This document shows positions 26,028 to 34,580 of a stretch of 34,580 nt of DNA, piece by piece (position 1 is the stretch's first letter; the number at the start of each line of letters is the position of its first letter). The position numbers and the translations under genes are program-made. Below the pieces are notes generated by a model. It had not been told where the DNA came from. It searched no databases and saw only the letters and a list, made by a program, of their open reading frames with translations. The stretch is from Ignavibacteria bacterium (GTDB lineage Bacteria > Bacteroidota > Ignavibacteria > Ignavibacteriales > Melioribacteraceae). The stretch spans positions 1 to 34,580 of the forward strand of contig VGVY01000015.1 of assembly GCA_016873835.1 (NCBI GenBank). The letters run 5' to 3'.

Positions 26028-27932
26028 GTGATAAAAATTAATAAATATCTTCTGCTCTTTTTAATCCCTACTATATTAAGTGGACAAAATATTAGAGATA
26101 GCTTACAATATTCACAAAAATCCTTTTCAAATAAACTGCTCAACAATAGTTTTGATAAACAGTTAAATACTTACAAATTTGCTGGACAACTATTTCACTT
26201 CTACCAAACAAATAATTTTTTTATAGGTGTAAAAGAAAATTTTAATTCTACAATTATTAAAGCAACAGAAAAGAATATAAAGGACGAGCATTTATTTTCA
26301 GCACTTGTACAATACAATATAAATGATGTATATAAACTTGGAATGATGTTAAATAATTCAATCTATTCTGATGACAGACAAATTGCAATTAATAAAGCAT
26401 CAATACTGAATTCAACTTTATTTTTAAAACTATCACCATTCAAATATCTTCAATTAACTCCTTTTGGAGGAATATCAAACAATAACCAGGTCGGCGAAAA
26501 AAACTCTGGTGTTTTGTATGGTGCAGAAGTAAATATTGATAAATTTAATTTTAGTGACTTTGAAATATCCTCGATTTTCAGATATCAAAATGAAGATATT
26601 TCTCCAAGAAAAAATACATTACGTTATATCAATTTTGATTTATCAAGCGGCACATCAGATGATTTTAAAAACACAATAAGTGCTTTTTTTGCCCATCAAA
26701 GGAAGGATTTTTATTTTGCGGCTGATAAACCAACTCAAGATGAATTTGACATCAATAACAATATTCAAACTCGATTAGAAACAAATTATTTTTTGCAAGA
26801 AAAAATACAATTCATACCGGCTAACTCAAGATTTTCTCTTGATGCGCAAAGCAGAATATCTTGGCGAGATATTGAACGTTCAACTAGATACATTAGTATA
26901 ACCAATCCTTCAAGCAGTGCATTTGATTCAAAAATTAATGAATTTCGATTAGACTTTTCATCAACAGCGTCGTACAAATCAGAATATTTTAATCTTTTGT
27001 TCAATTTCAATTTTGCAGAAAGAGATGAAAAACATCAACCCAGAAAAATTGAAGGGCTCAGTTCAATAATTTTTAATGAGCGTGAACTGATTGAGGCACA
27101 AAAGAATAATACTTCTCAATTAGCAAATATTTCTATATCATCACAAATCTTTTTAAGTAATAAAGATTATTTATTAATAAGTCTATTCCATCGTAAGTTA
27201 AAATATGATACTCCAAGTGAAATTAATTATGACGATAGAGATGAATTATTAAGCATTGGCAGAATTCTTTATGAAAGAAGTTTTAATCCTTTTTTTAAAG
27301 CATTCATTAATTTAGAAGCAAGCCTAAATAAAATCGTTTACATATTTGCTCAACGCAGCTCTAATAATAACATCAAAAGAATATTAAAATTGGCTTCCGG
27401 AGGAATTATTAAGTCGAATTTTATTACCTCAATAAATTCAGCTGAGGTCTCTGCCAATTATACTGTTTTTGATTATGAAGAATTAAATCCAAACTTCCGA
27501 AGTTATTCATTTAGGCAAATTGTAATTAGAGATTCAACTTGGATTAATTTTAGCAAAGGAATTAAATTCTTTGTTAGCGGTTACGTAAAAAACTCTGAAC
27601 AAGGTAATTTTAAATGGTCAAATTTTACCAGTAAACCTCAAAGATATTTAACTGAATTTTTTGCAGAACCCAAATTTATAATTGAAAGTTTTGGATTTAC
27701 AATTGGACTTGGAATTCGAGTATTCGAATTGACTACATATAATATCGAAAATGGAATCGATAAAAAAAAGGCTTCTGAATATTCTAGTATCGGTCCAATA
27801 TCTGAAATCAACTATTTGCTAACAGAAAATTTGAGCTTCAAAACTATTGGTTGGTATGAGTTTATAGTCTCTGAAAATAATGTTAAAAGAGAAATGGCAA
27901 ATCTAAATGTAAAGTTAAGTTATAGGTTTTAA
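26028..27932 (+). CDS. Predicted outer-membrane beta-barrel protein of unknown function
   Basis: 634 residues, GTG start. A signal peptide (about 1-19: basic IKINK, hydrophobic core, then SGQ) is followed by mature sequence with many alternating polar/aromatic strands and frequent Asn, Ser, Phe and Tyr. It ends in VKLSYRF; a C-terminal Phe on an amphipathic strand is the usual insertion signal of outer-membrane barrels. No cysteine-rich, TonB-plug or OmpA-like segment was seen. I do not recognise the family. It follows the nuclease gene by 62 bases with a weak ribosome site, and precedes the RsbW-like gene by 79 bases. Barrel and location are inferred from composition and ends. Confidence 0.75.
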   Translation: MIKINKYLLLFLIPTILSGQNIRDSLQYSQKSFSNKLLNNSFDKQLNTYKFAGQLFHFYQTNNFFIGVKENFNSTIIKATEKNIKDEHLFSALVQYNINDVYKLGMMLNNSIYSDDRQIAINKASILNSTLFLKLSPFKYLQLTPFGGISNNNQVGEKNSGVLYGAEVNIDKFNFSDFEISSIFRYQNEDISPRKNTLRYINFDLSSGTSDDFKNTISAFFAHQRKDFYFAADKPTQDEFDINNNIQTRLETNYFLQEKIQFIPANSRFSLDAQSRISWRDIERSTRYISITNPSSSAFDSKINEFRLDFSSTASYKSEYFNLLFNFNFAERDEKHQPRKIEGLSSIIFNERELIEAQKNNTSQLANISISSQIFLSNKDYLLISLFHRKLKYDTPSEINYDDRDELLSIGRILYERSFNPFFKAFINLEASLNKIVYIFAQRSSNNNIKRILKLASGGIIKSNFITSINSAEVSANYTVFDYEELNPNFRSYSFRQIVIRDSTWINFSKGIKFFVSGYVKNSEQGNFKWSNFTSKPQRYLTEFFAEPKFIIESFGFTIGLGIRVFELTTYNIENGIDKKKASEYSSIGPISEINYLLTENLSFKTIGWYEFIVSENNVKREMANLNVKLSYRF

Positions 27933-28011
27933 TTTAATAATTTCTACTTCAATTGAATTTGCACGATTAATTTGTAAATTATATTTTAAGCGAAACATTT
28001 TAGGAAAATTT

Positions 28012-28425
28012 TTGACTTATTCAGTATTTAAAAAAGAAATTCAAAGTGATCCTAATTTATTACCTGAATTAGACCAATATATTATTGATATAGCAAAAAA
28101 TGCCGGGCTGGATAACGATAAATTAAATGACTTATCACTTTCATTCTCCGAAGCATTATCAAATAGTATTACGCATGGTAACAAAAATAATATATCAAAA
28201 AAGATAAGGATTGAAGTACTTATTGATGAAAATAAAATGACTATTTTGATTAAAGATGAAGGGAACGGTTTTGATTTAAAAAAAATTCCTGATCCTACTA
28301 AACCTGAAAACATACTAAAAGACAGCGGAAGAGGGATCCATATTATGAAATCATTCTTGGACAACCTATCTTATAACTTCACTTCAGAAGGAACTGAAAC
28401 AATTCTTGTAATAAATTTAAAATAG
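28012..28425 (+). CDS. RsbW-like serine/anti-sigma kinase (HATPase domain)
   Basis: 137 residues, TTG start preceded by TAGGAAAA. It is a stand-alone GHKL ATPase domain: N-box FSEALSNSITHGNK (45-58, with E48 and N51), G1 box DEGNGFD (82-88), and G2 box GRGIHIMKSF (106-115). This is the anti-sigma-factor/serine kinase type that phosphorylates an STAS antagonist or holds a sigma factor, not a two-component histidine kinase, since there is no HisKA domain. No STAS, PP2C or sigma-factor gene is adjacent, so its partners are elsewhere. It sits alone between the beta-barrel gene and mdh. Confidence 0.88.
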   Translation: MTYSVFKKEIQSDPNLLPELDQYIIDIAKNAGLDNDKLNDLSLSFSEALSNSITHGNKNNISKKIRIEVLIDENKMTILIKDEGNGFDLKKIPDPTKPENILKDSGRGIHIMKSFLDNLSYNFTSEGTETILVINLK

Positions 28426-28495
28426 ATTTTTCATTTTTAAATAAAATAATATCTCCAAGTGTTTTTTAGTTTTTATCTTCCTATATTTTAAGTGA

Positions 28496-29491
<996 letters not shown>

Positions 29492-29511
29492 CTTCCCAGA
29501 AGTTTAAAAAT

Positions 29512-29540
29512 AAAAACCCTCCATTTGGAGGGTTTTTTTT
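29512..29540. terminator. Bidirectional terminator between mdh and rpmA
   Basis: AAAAACCCTCC (29512-29522), loop ATTT, GGAGGGTTTTT (29527-29537), with T continuing to 29540. An 11-pair stem with a T tract on the plus strand and an A tract on the left side serves both mdh (rightward) and rplU-rpmA (leftward). Confidence 0.92.
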
Positions 29541-29550
29541 CAGCAAAAAA

Positions 29551-29811
29551 TTATGCTTTCGATTCATATACACTTATAAATTTTCGGTTATTCTTTTTTA
29601 TTTCGAATTTAACAAATCCATTAGCAGTTGCAAATAAAGAGTCATCACCAGCTCTTAAAACATTTTTACCTGGATGAAATTTAGTACCTTTTTGACGGAC
29701 CAAAATTGATCCGGCTGTTACTTGTTCCCCACCAAATGCCTTAACGCCTAAATATTGTGGATTGCTATCTCTACCGTTACGCGATGAACCTTGTCCTTTT
29801 TTATGAGCCAT
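29551..29811 (-). CDS. rpmA: 50S ribosomal protein L27
   Basis: 86 residues, standard length. [20 protein letters not shown] at the N-terminus and [15 protein letters not shown] are family signatures. It reaches toward the peptidyl-transferase centre of the 50S subunit. Its N-terminus begins directly with the mature sequence, without the cleaved extension of many Firmicutes. It lies 18 bases after rplU, with a GGAGGT site before the ATG. Confidence 0.98.
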   Translation of the reverse strand: MAHKKGQGSSRNGRDSNPQYLGVKAFGGEQVTAGSILVRQKGTKFHPGKNVLRAGDDSLFATANGFVKFEIKKNNRKFISVYESKA

Positions 29812-29829
29812 TATTATTACCTCCAGCTA

Positions 29830-30138
29830 CTAAGAAATCTTAGTAACTTCAATTCTGGTTAAAAATTGTCTGTGTCCTCTAGTACGTCTATAAGAAGTTC
29901 TGCGTTTTTTCTTAAACACAATTACTTTTTCATCTTTCAAATGTTCTAAAACTTTAGCATGAACTTTTGCTCCTTTTAAGTTAGGAGTACCAATCTTTGT
30001 TGATCTATCATCATTTAATAATAAGACATTCTCAAATATTAAATCTGAATTTAATTCTGCTTCTAATCTTGGAACATAATACTTTTTATTTTCAGCTACC
30101 TTGAACTGTTGTCCCGCAATTTCTACAACAGCAAACAT
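29830..30138 (-). CDS. rplU: 50S ribosomal protein L21
   Basis: 102 residues, standard length. It starts MFAVVEIAGQQFKVAENKKY and carries the basic FKKKRRTSYRRTRGHRQ stretch (about 74-90) that contacts 23S rRNA. It forms the usual rplU-rpmA pair; obgE is not adjacent. A GGAGGT site lies 5 bases before the ATG, and a good promoter lies upstream. Confidence 0.98.
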   Translation of the reverse strand: MFAVVEIAGQQFKVAENKKYYVPRLEAELNSDLIFENVLLLNDDRSTKIGTPNLKGAKVHAKVLEHLKDEKVIVFKKKRRTSYRRTRGHRQFLTRIEVTKIS

Positions 30139-30169
30139 TATACCTCCAATTGATAAAATTTGAGCGGTA

Positions 30170-30198
30170 AATATATATAATGAAGCGATTTAAGTCAA
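30170..30198 (-). promoter_or_regulatory. Sigma-70-type promoter of rplU-rpmA
   Basis: On the minus strand TTGACT (30198-30193), a 17-base spacer and TATATT (30175-30170). Both boxes match 5 of 6 with ideal spacing, about 30 bases before the rplU ATG. It is the best promoter seen in the window and is not of the Bacteroidetes TTTG/TAnnTTTG type. Confidence 0.72.
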
Positions 30199-30247
30199 TT
30201 AATAGATTATCAGAAAATCCAATAAAACACAATATTATGCTATAATT

Positions 30248-31318
30248 TTATCCCTTTTTCAAGTAAAAGCTGAATTCACTCCCCATGCCAAGTTTACTTT
30301 GAATTTGAATTTTTGAGTTATGCGCTTCTATAATGTGCTTTACTATCGCTAAACCTAACCCAGTGCCACCTATTTCACGGGATCTATCCTTATCCACTCT
30401 ATAAAACCTTTCAAAAATTCTTTTTTGATCCTCTTCGGATATTCCAATTCCAGAATCTTTCACTGAAATAATGATTAATTCATTCTCAATAATAATCATC
30501 ACTTCAACAAACCCATTTTCTGTATACTTAATAGCATTAAGAATTAAATTAACTAAAACTTGTCGAATTTTATCTTTATCTCCATAGGCTAATACTTTTT
30601 CTTTTGCCGATTCAAACCTTAATTCTAATTCTTTTTTATCAGCATGTGCTCTCATTTCATTAAGAATACTCTCTAATAATTCAATAATATTAAAATATCG
30701 AAAGCTCATTTTCATTTGACCAGATTCAATCATTGATATATCAATAAGGTCATTTAATAAATTGTTTAAGTTGAGTGTATGTTGATTCGCTTTATTCAAA
30801 AAAGTTCGATTTACTTTTTCATCATTTAATGCACCATCAAGAAGTGTTTCAATGAATCCTTGAATAGCAAAGATTGGGGTTCTAAGTTCATGCGATACAT
30901 TACCTAAAAATTCAGTTCTAATCTGTTCAAGTTTTTTCATATTTGTTATAACAGACCGATTATTATTAAACATCTGCTTAATTTCAGCTTCAAGTTCATT
31001 CAAATCTTTATCCAATTTAATTTCATTATCACTAGTATAACTATTAGATCGAAGTGCAGTAATTGTTCGTATCAGTACATTGATATCTTTTCTTCTTTTA
31101 CTTCCAAGTAAAAGCAAAACAGTTAATGAATTGAAAACTAAGATCAAAGAAAAAATAATTACATTAGAAAAAGAGGGGCTTGCTATTACTATGAAAAATA
31201 TTAATATCGATGTTAATGAAAGAACAATTACTGTAGAAAAATAATGTGTATATGAAAAGTTTTTTTTAATATTATTCAAAATTTTTGAAGCGATAGCCAA
31301 CACCTTTAATGGTTTCAA
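30248..31318 (-). CDS. PhoR-like sensor histidine kinase
   Basis: Up to 356 residues. Two membrane helices (about 27-47 and 52-72) with almost no loop between them mean little or no extracellular sensor. The HisKA domain shows FLGNVSHELRTPIFAIQGF with H143, followed by the ATPase domain: NLILNAIKYTENG, DSGIGIS, ERFYRVD and GGTGLGLAIVKHI. It autophosphorylates and passes phosphate to the regulator encoded just upstream. The start shown is a TTG overlapping the regulator by 47 bases; a second TTG 13 codons in, at the regulator stop, is also possible and would lose no domain. PhoR/ResE-like by layout; the signal is unknown. Confidence 0.92.
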   Translation of the reverse strand: MKPLKVLAIASKILNNIKKNFSYTHYFSTVIVLSLTSILIFFIVIASPSFSNVIIFSLILVFNSLTVLLLLGSKRRKDINVLIRTITALRSNSYTSDNEIKLDKDLNELEAEIKQMFNNNRSVITNMKKLEQIRTEFLGNVSHELRTPIFAIQGFIETLLDGALNDEKVNRTFLNKANQHTLNLNNLLNDLIDISMIESGQMKMSFRYFNIIELLESILNEMRAHADKKELELRFESAKEKVLAYGDKDKIRQVLVNLILNAIKYTENGFVEVMIIIENELIIISVKDSGIGISEEDQKRIFERFYRVDKDRSREIGGTGLGLAIVKHIIEAHNSKIQIQSKLGMGSEFSFYLKKG

Positions 31319-31964
31319 TTAGATTAGAATATTTTTTTAGTTTCACTCTTAGTTTCCTTATATGAACATCTATAGTCCTTTCTACAACAAAAATATTTTC
31401 CCCCCAAACATCAGTCAATATTTTTTCACGGGGGAAAACTTTACCAGGATTTTCGGCTAGAAAAGCTAATATTTCAAATTCCTTTTTAGGAAGTGTTAGT
31501 TTTTTACTATCAACTTTGGCAATGTATTTTTCACGATCAATAGTTAAAGGACCAATTTTTATTTCCTTTTTAACTTCAAGCTGATCTATTTTTTTATCGT
31601 TTTTTCGAAGATTAGCATTTATACGAGCAATTAATTTTCTTGGAGAAATTGGTTTTTTTATATAATCATTAGCTCCTATGTTTAAACCATGCACTTCATC
31701 ATACTCGGTAGCTTTTGCAGTTAGGAAAATAATTGGAACTCGCTTGTAATCTTTTAACATTCTGATTTTAGTACAAACCTCATAACCATCCATTTTAGGC
31801 ATAAGAACATCTAAAACAATTAAATCAGGATTCTGAGGGAGTAATGTAAGTGCTTCAAGCCCGTCGTATGCTACAAAAACTTCAAAACCATTTTTTTCTA
31901 AATTGTACTGTAAAAATTCAATGATATCACGTTCATCATCAACGAGTAAAATCTTGGGTTTCAT
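31272..31964 (-). CDS. OmpR/PhoB-family response regulator
   Basis: 230 residues. The receiver domain (1-120) has acidic pocket D9/D10, phospho-acceptor D52 (LIVLDVLMPKMDGYE), T82 and K104 (YIKKP). The C-terminal winged helix (about 130-230) includes KEFEILAFLAENPGKVF, VVERTIDVHIRKLRVKL and IKGVGYRF. It is a DNA-binding regulator working with the overlapping histidine kinase. The ATG is 4 bases from the oxidoreductase stop, so the pair is transcribed with dxs. No phosphate-uptake genes are near, so a PhoB name is not warranted. Confidence 0.95.
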   Translation of the reverse strand: MKPKILLVDDERDIIEFLQYNLEKNGFEVFVAYDGLEALTLLPQNPDLIVLDVLMPKMDGYEVCTKIRMLKDYKRVPIIFLTAKATEYDEVHGLNIGANDYIKKPISPRKLIARINANLRKNDKKIDQLEVKKEIKIGPLTIDREKYIAKVDSKKLTLPKKEFEILAFLAENPGKVFPREKILTDVWGENIFVVERTIDVHIRKLRVKLKKYSNLIETIKGVGYRFKNFE

Positions 31965-31968
31965 AGTT

Positions 31969-32970
31969 TTAAAAATTTATCTCTTTCCCATGGGCGGCTG
32001 ATTTGTAAATAGTCTCGAGCAATTTCATTCTTGTAGCTGCTTCAGCAGTAGTTGAAATAACATTCCCTCTTTCTCTTACAGCACTAATAAAATGTTTTAA
32101 CTCATTTTCGTAAGACTTCTTAAAAAGATTTTGCACGTTTTGAGATTTATTTAATGAATAGTCAATTGGCTCTGATTCTGTTTTCTTATAAACTCGAAAC
32201 GGATTTAGATATGCACTCCCATCGGTTCCATGGACAACTAAATTAAATCTATCTACATCCGAATATAAATTCCAGCTAACTTCAAAATTAATTACCTTGC
32301 CAGTACCAAGCCTAATGAAACCAATTGCTGAATCCTCAACTTGTGTTAAATAATGATTATACTTTTGAACCGATACTGATTTAATATTATCATCCCCAAG
32401 CATCCATAATGCAAGGTCGAGAATTACTATACCCAAATCGGCAACTACACCGCCGCCAGATTGCTTTTTATCAAGAAACCATTTTTGATTACTACTTTTT
32501 TTCTGTAACCATCCGCACTTTATATAAAATAAATCACCAAGCTCTTTTGAATTAATAATACTTCGCAATAACATTGCATCAGGACGAAATCTCATATTCA
32601 TGCCAACCATTACAATCCTATTGTACTTTTTTGCTGCTGCAGATATTCCCTTTGCTTCAGAATAATTTAATGCAACTGGTTTTTCAATCAAAATATCTTT
32701 TTTGGCCTTTAGTGATTTCAGAGCAATTTCTTTATGGGTACTGGTTGGAGTGGCAATTATCACAGCATTTACATTTTCATCTGCAAGCATTTCTGAATAA
32801 TCATTGAATTGCAAAGCTGAAGAATATTTCTCTCCGGCAATTTTCAGACGACTTTTATTTACCTCTGCTATAGCATATAAGTTGGCACTCTCAAGTTTTG
32901 AAATAATCGGAAGGTGAACAAATTGAGCTACACCGCCAGCACCAATAATTCCAATATTTATTTTGTCCAT
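31969..32970 (-). CDS. Gfo/Idh/MocA-family NAD(P)-dependent oxidoreductase
   Basis: 333 residues. The N-terminal Rossmann fold has GIIGAGGVAQFVHLP (7-21) and the nucleotide-contacting ATPTSTH (73-79). EKPVALN (96-102) is the family hallmark, with catalytic-type K97. The C-terminal half is the alpha/beta substrate domain. Members oxidise or reduce sugars, inositols and their derivatives; the substrate is not predictable here. The ATG overlaps the dxs stop by one base (TAATG), and the response regulator follows 4 bases later, so all four genes appear to be one operon. Confidence 0.92.
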   Translation of the reverse strand: MDKINIGIIGAGGVAQFVHLPIISKLESANLYAIAEVNKSRLKIAGEKYSSALQFNDYSEMLADENVNAVIIATPTSTHKEIALKSLKAKKDILIEKPVALNYSEAKGISAAAKKYNRIVMVGMNMRFRPDAMLLRSIINSKELGDLFYIKCGWLQKKSSNQKWFLDKKQSGGGVVADLGIVILDLALWMLGDDNIKSVSVQKYNHYLTQVEDSAIGFIRLGTGKVINFEVSWNLYSDVDRFNLVVHGTDGSAYLNPFRVYKKTESEPIDYSLNKSQNVQNLFKKSYENELKHFISAVRERGNVISTTAEAATRMKLLETIYKSAAHGKEINF

Positions 32971-34580
32971 TATAAAATTACTCCGTTTTTGATTCCAATA
33001 TTTTTTGCAAATGCCTTTACCTTTTCAGCTATTCCTTTTGGGTCAATTCCAATATCGGTATGTAATTCACTTTGGGTTCCGTGGTCAATAAATTTATCAG
33101 GTAGTCCAATTCTGAGTAAATCGTTTTTATAATTCTTATTATTAAAGTATTCAAGAACTGCCGTTCCAAATCCACCGATCAAACTATTCTCTTCAATTGT
33201 AATTATTTTATCATGTCTTTCTGCAATTGAATCAAGAATGTCTGCATCAATTGGTTTAATAAACCTCATATTAATAATTTCACAATTAATCCCATCAACA
33301 TTGAGTAAAGCCGATGCCTTTTTAGCATATTCAACCATATTTCCAACGGCAAGTAGAGCAACATCTTCACCGTTTTGCAGCAATTCACCTTTCCCAATTT
33401 CAATTTTGGAAAAACCATTTTCTATATTCACTCCAATTGCATTTCCTCTTGGATATCTAATAACAACTGGCCCGTTGCCATATTCAATTGCAGTAAATAG
33501 CATATTTCTCAATTCTGCTTCATCTTTTGGAGACATAATTATAATACCAGGTATCATTCTTAAATAAGTGAGGTCAAACGTACCATGATGCGTGGGACCA
33601 TCAGCTCCAACAAGTCCAGCTCTATCCAATACAAAAACAACGTGCAGCTTTTGCAATGCAACATCATGAATAATTTGATCAAAAGCTCGCTGCATAAAAG
33701 TAGAATAAATAGCCACAACTGGAATTATACCTTGAGTTGCAATACCAGCTGCAAATGTTACAGCATGTTCTTCTGCAATTCCAACATCAAAATATCTTTC
33801 CGGAATTTCTTTTTGAAGATAATCCAATCCAGTACCATCGGGCATTGCGGCAGTAATCCCAATTACCTTAGAATTTTCTTTTGCGATTTCAACCAATGCT
33901 TGTCCAAAAATAGAAGTGTAGGATATAGAGGAACTTTCCTTTTTTAAAGCTTGTCCAGTAATTTTATCAAATGGAGTTGATGCATGAAGCTTTTGCTCAT
34001 GCCCTTCTGCTGGTTTGTATCCTTTCCCTTTTTCACTTATTACATGAACGAGAATTGGACCTGAAAAATCTTTTACTTGATCAAAAATTTTAATAAGCTG
34101 GTTTAAATTGTGACCGTTGATTGGACCAAAATATCTAAATCCTAACGCTTCGAAAAGCATTCCAGGAGTAATAATTGCTTTAATACCATGTTCAACACGC
34201 ACGGCTACTTTTCTAATGCGGTCGCCAAAATTATCAAGCTTTCCGGTTAAATCCCAAATTGCCCCTTTGAACTTATTGTATTCAGGATGTGAGATAATTT
34301 CATTAAAATAGTTTGAGATTTGCCAAACATTTGGTGCAATAGACATTCGGTTGTCATTTAAAACTACAATTAAATTAGTTTTCAACAAACCGGAATTATT
34401 CATTGCTTCATAAGCCATTCCGCCAGTCATTGCACCATCGCCAATAATTGCAACTACTCTCTTTTTCTCTTTTAAAATATCTCTTGCTGCCGCCATTCCT
34501 AATGCAGCAGAAATTGAAGTAGAAGCATGACCAGCTCCAAAAGCATCATATTCACTTTCTGATCTTTTTAAAAATCCACT
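32970..34580 (-). CDS. dxs: 1-deoxy-D-xylulose-5-phosphate synthase (5' end outside window)
   Basis: Partial: 536 codons, open to the window edge. The Met at 34496 is internal, since the frame continues upstream as SGFLKRSESEYDAFGAGHAS, which is conserved DXS sequence. It makes DXP from pyruvate and glyceraldehyde 3-phosphate using thiamine diphosphate, the first step of the MEP isoprenoid pathway. The ThDP motif GDGAMTGG leads to AMNNSG and LNDNRMSIAPNVW. The transketolase-like middle has DVGIAEEHAVTFAAGIA, DRAGLVGADGPTHHGTFD and RYPRGNAIG. About 100 N-terminal residues are missing. It is upstream of the MocA-type gene with a TAATG overlap. Confidence 0.97.
   Translation of the reverse strand, partial: SGFLKRSESEYDAFGAGHASTSISAALGMAAARDILKEKKRVVAIIGDGAMTGGMAYEAMNNSGLLKTNLIVVLNDNRMSIAPNVWQISNYFNEIISHPEYNKFKGAIWDLTGKLDNFGDRIRKVAVRVEHGIKAIITPGMLFEALGFRYFGPINGHNLNQLIKIFDQVKDFSGPILVHVISEKGKGYKPAEGHEQKLHASTPFDKITGQALKKESSSISYTSIFGQALVEIAKENSKVIGITAAMPDGTGLDYLQKEIPERYFDVGIAEEHAVTFAAGIATQGIIPVVAIYSTFMQRAFDQIIHDVALQKLHVVFVLDRAGLVGADGPTHHGTFDLTYLRMIPGIIIMSPKDEAELRNMLFTAIEYGNGPVVIRYPRGNAIGVNIENGFSKIEIGKGELLQNGEDVALLAVGNMVEYAKKASALLNVDGINCEIINMRFIKPIDADILDSIAERHDKIITIEENSLIGGFGTAVLEYFNNKNYKNDLLRIGLPDKFIDHGTQSELHTDIGIDPKGIAEKVKAFAKNIGIKNGVIL

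Noticed and set aside
32970-34496. A shorter dxs starting at the Met at 34496
   Set aside because: The frame stays open to the window end and the extra 28 residues are conserved DXS sequence.

Overview
The window is chromosomal and AT-rich. Coding is dense: 26 protein genes, with no tRNA, rRNA, CRISPR array, insertion sequence or phage gene seen. The gene mix suggests an Ignavibacteria-like member of the Bacteroidota/Chlorobi group (inference). The reasons are a menaquinol-type Rieske/cytochrome b operon with a multihaem cytochrome, a HydF [FeFe]-hydrogenase maturase, a B12-dependent ribonucleotide reductase and a type-2 isoleucyl-tRNA synthetase. In addition, Shine-Dalgarno sites are strong (AGGAGG or GGAGG before gpx, rplU, rpmA and the dksA-like gene) and there is a good sigma-70-type promoter before rplU; both are unlike typical Bacteroidetes. 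No 16S gene is present to confirm this.

Layout. (1) 21-4683, minus: Rieske protein, b6-like cytochrome b, an 11-haem membrane-anchored cytochrome c and a DUF2339-like membrane protein form one respiratory operon. (2) 4684-5232: a 549-base AT-rich divergent intergenic region. (3) 5233-7861, plus: aspartate ammonia-lyase and HydF, overlapping. (4) 7878-16075, minus: yggS, divIVA, a purine nucleoside phosphorylase, a membrane/coiled-coil protein, ileS, a DksA-like gene, lspA and an rluD-like gene. This matches the Bacillus order ylmE ... divIVA-ileS-ylyA-lspA-ylyB. (5) 16197-19760, minus: nrdJ, with its own terminator. (6) 20025-21566, plus: malQ. (7) 21618-23299, minus: phosphate acetyltransferase and a secreted glutathione-peroxidase-family protein. 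(8) 23429-29491, plus: an AI-2E-family permease, a beta-CASP nuclease, a predicted outer-membrane beta-barrel, an RsbW-like kinase and malate dehydrogenase. (9) 29551-30138, minus: rplU-rpmA. (10) 30248-34580, minus: dxs (cut by the window edge), a Gfo/Idh/MocA oxidoreductase and a PhoB/PhoR-like two-component pair.

Functionally the window combines quinol-linked electron transfer to multihaem cytochromes, fermentation and hydrogen metabolism (HydF, Pta, Mdh), glycan handling (MalQ), and cell-envelope and translation housekeeping. I found no clear unknown defence or mobile system. The points most worth a second look are: the bc-type complex whose cytochrome c1 role may be filled by an undecahaem protein built from tandem di-haem repeats; the swapped GxHH signature in IleRS; the DivIVA-like tail on a membrane protein encoded two genes from divIVA; and the DksA-like protein with a histone-H1-like basic tail and an altered zinc finger.
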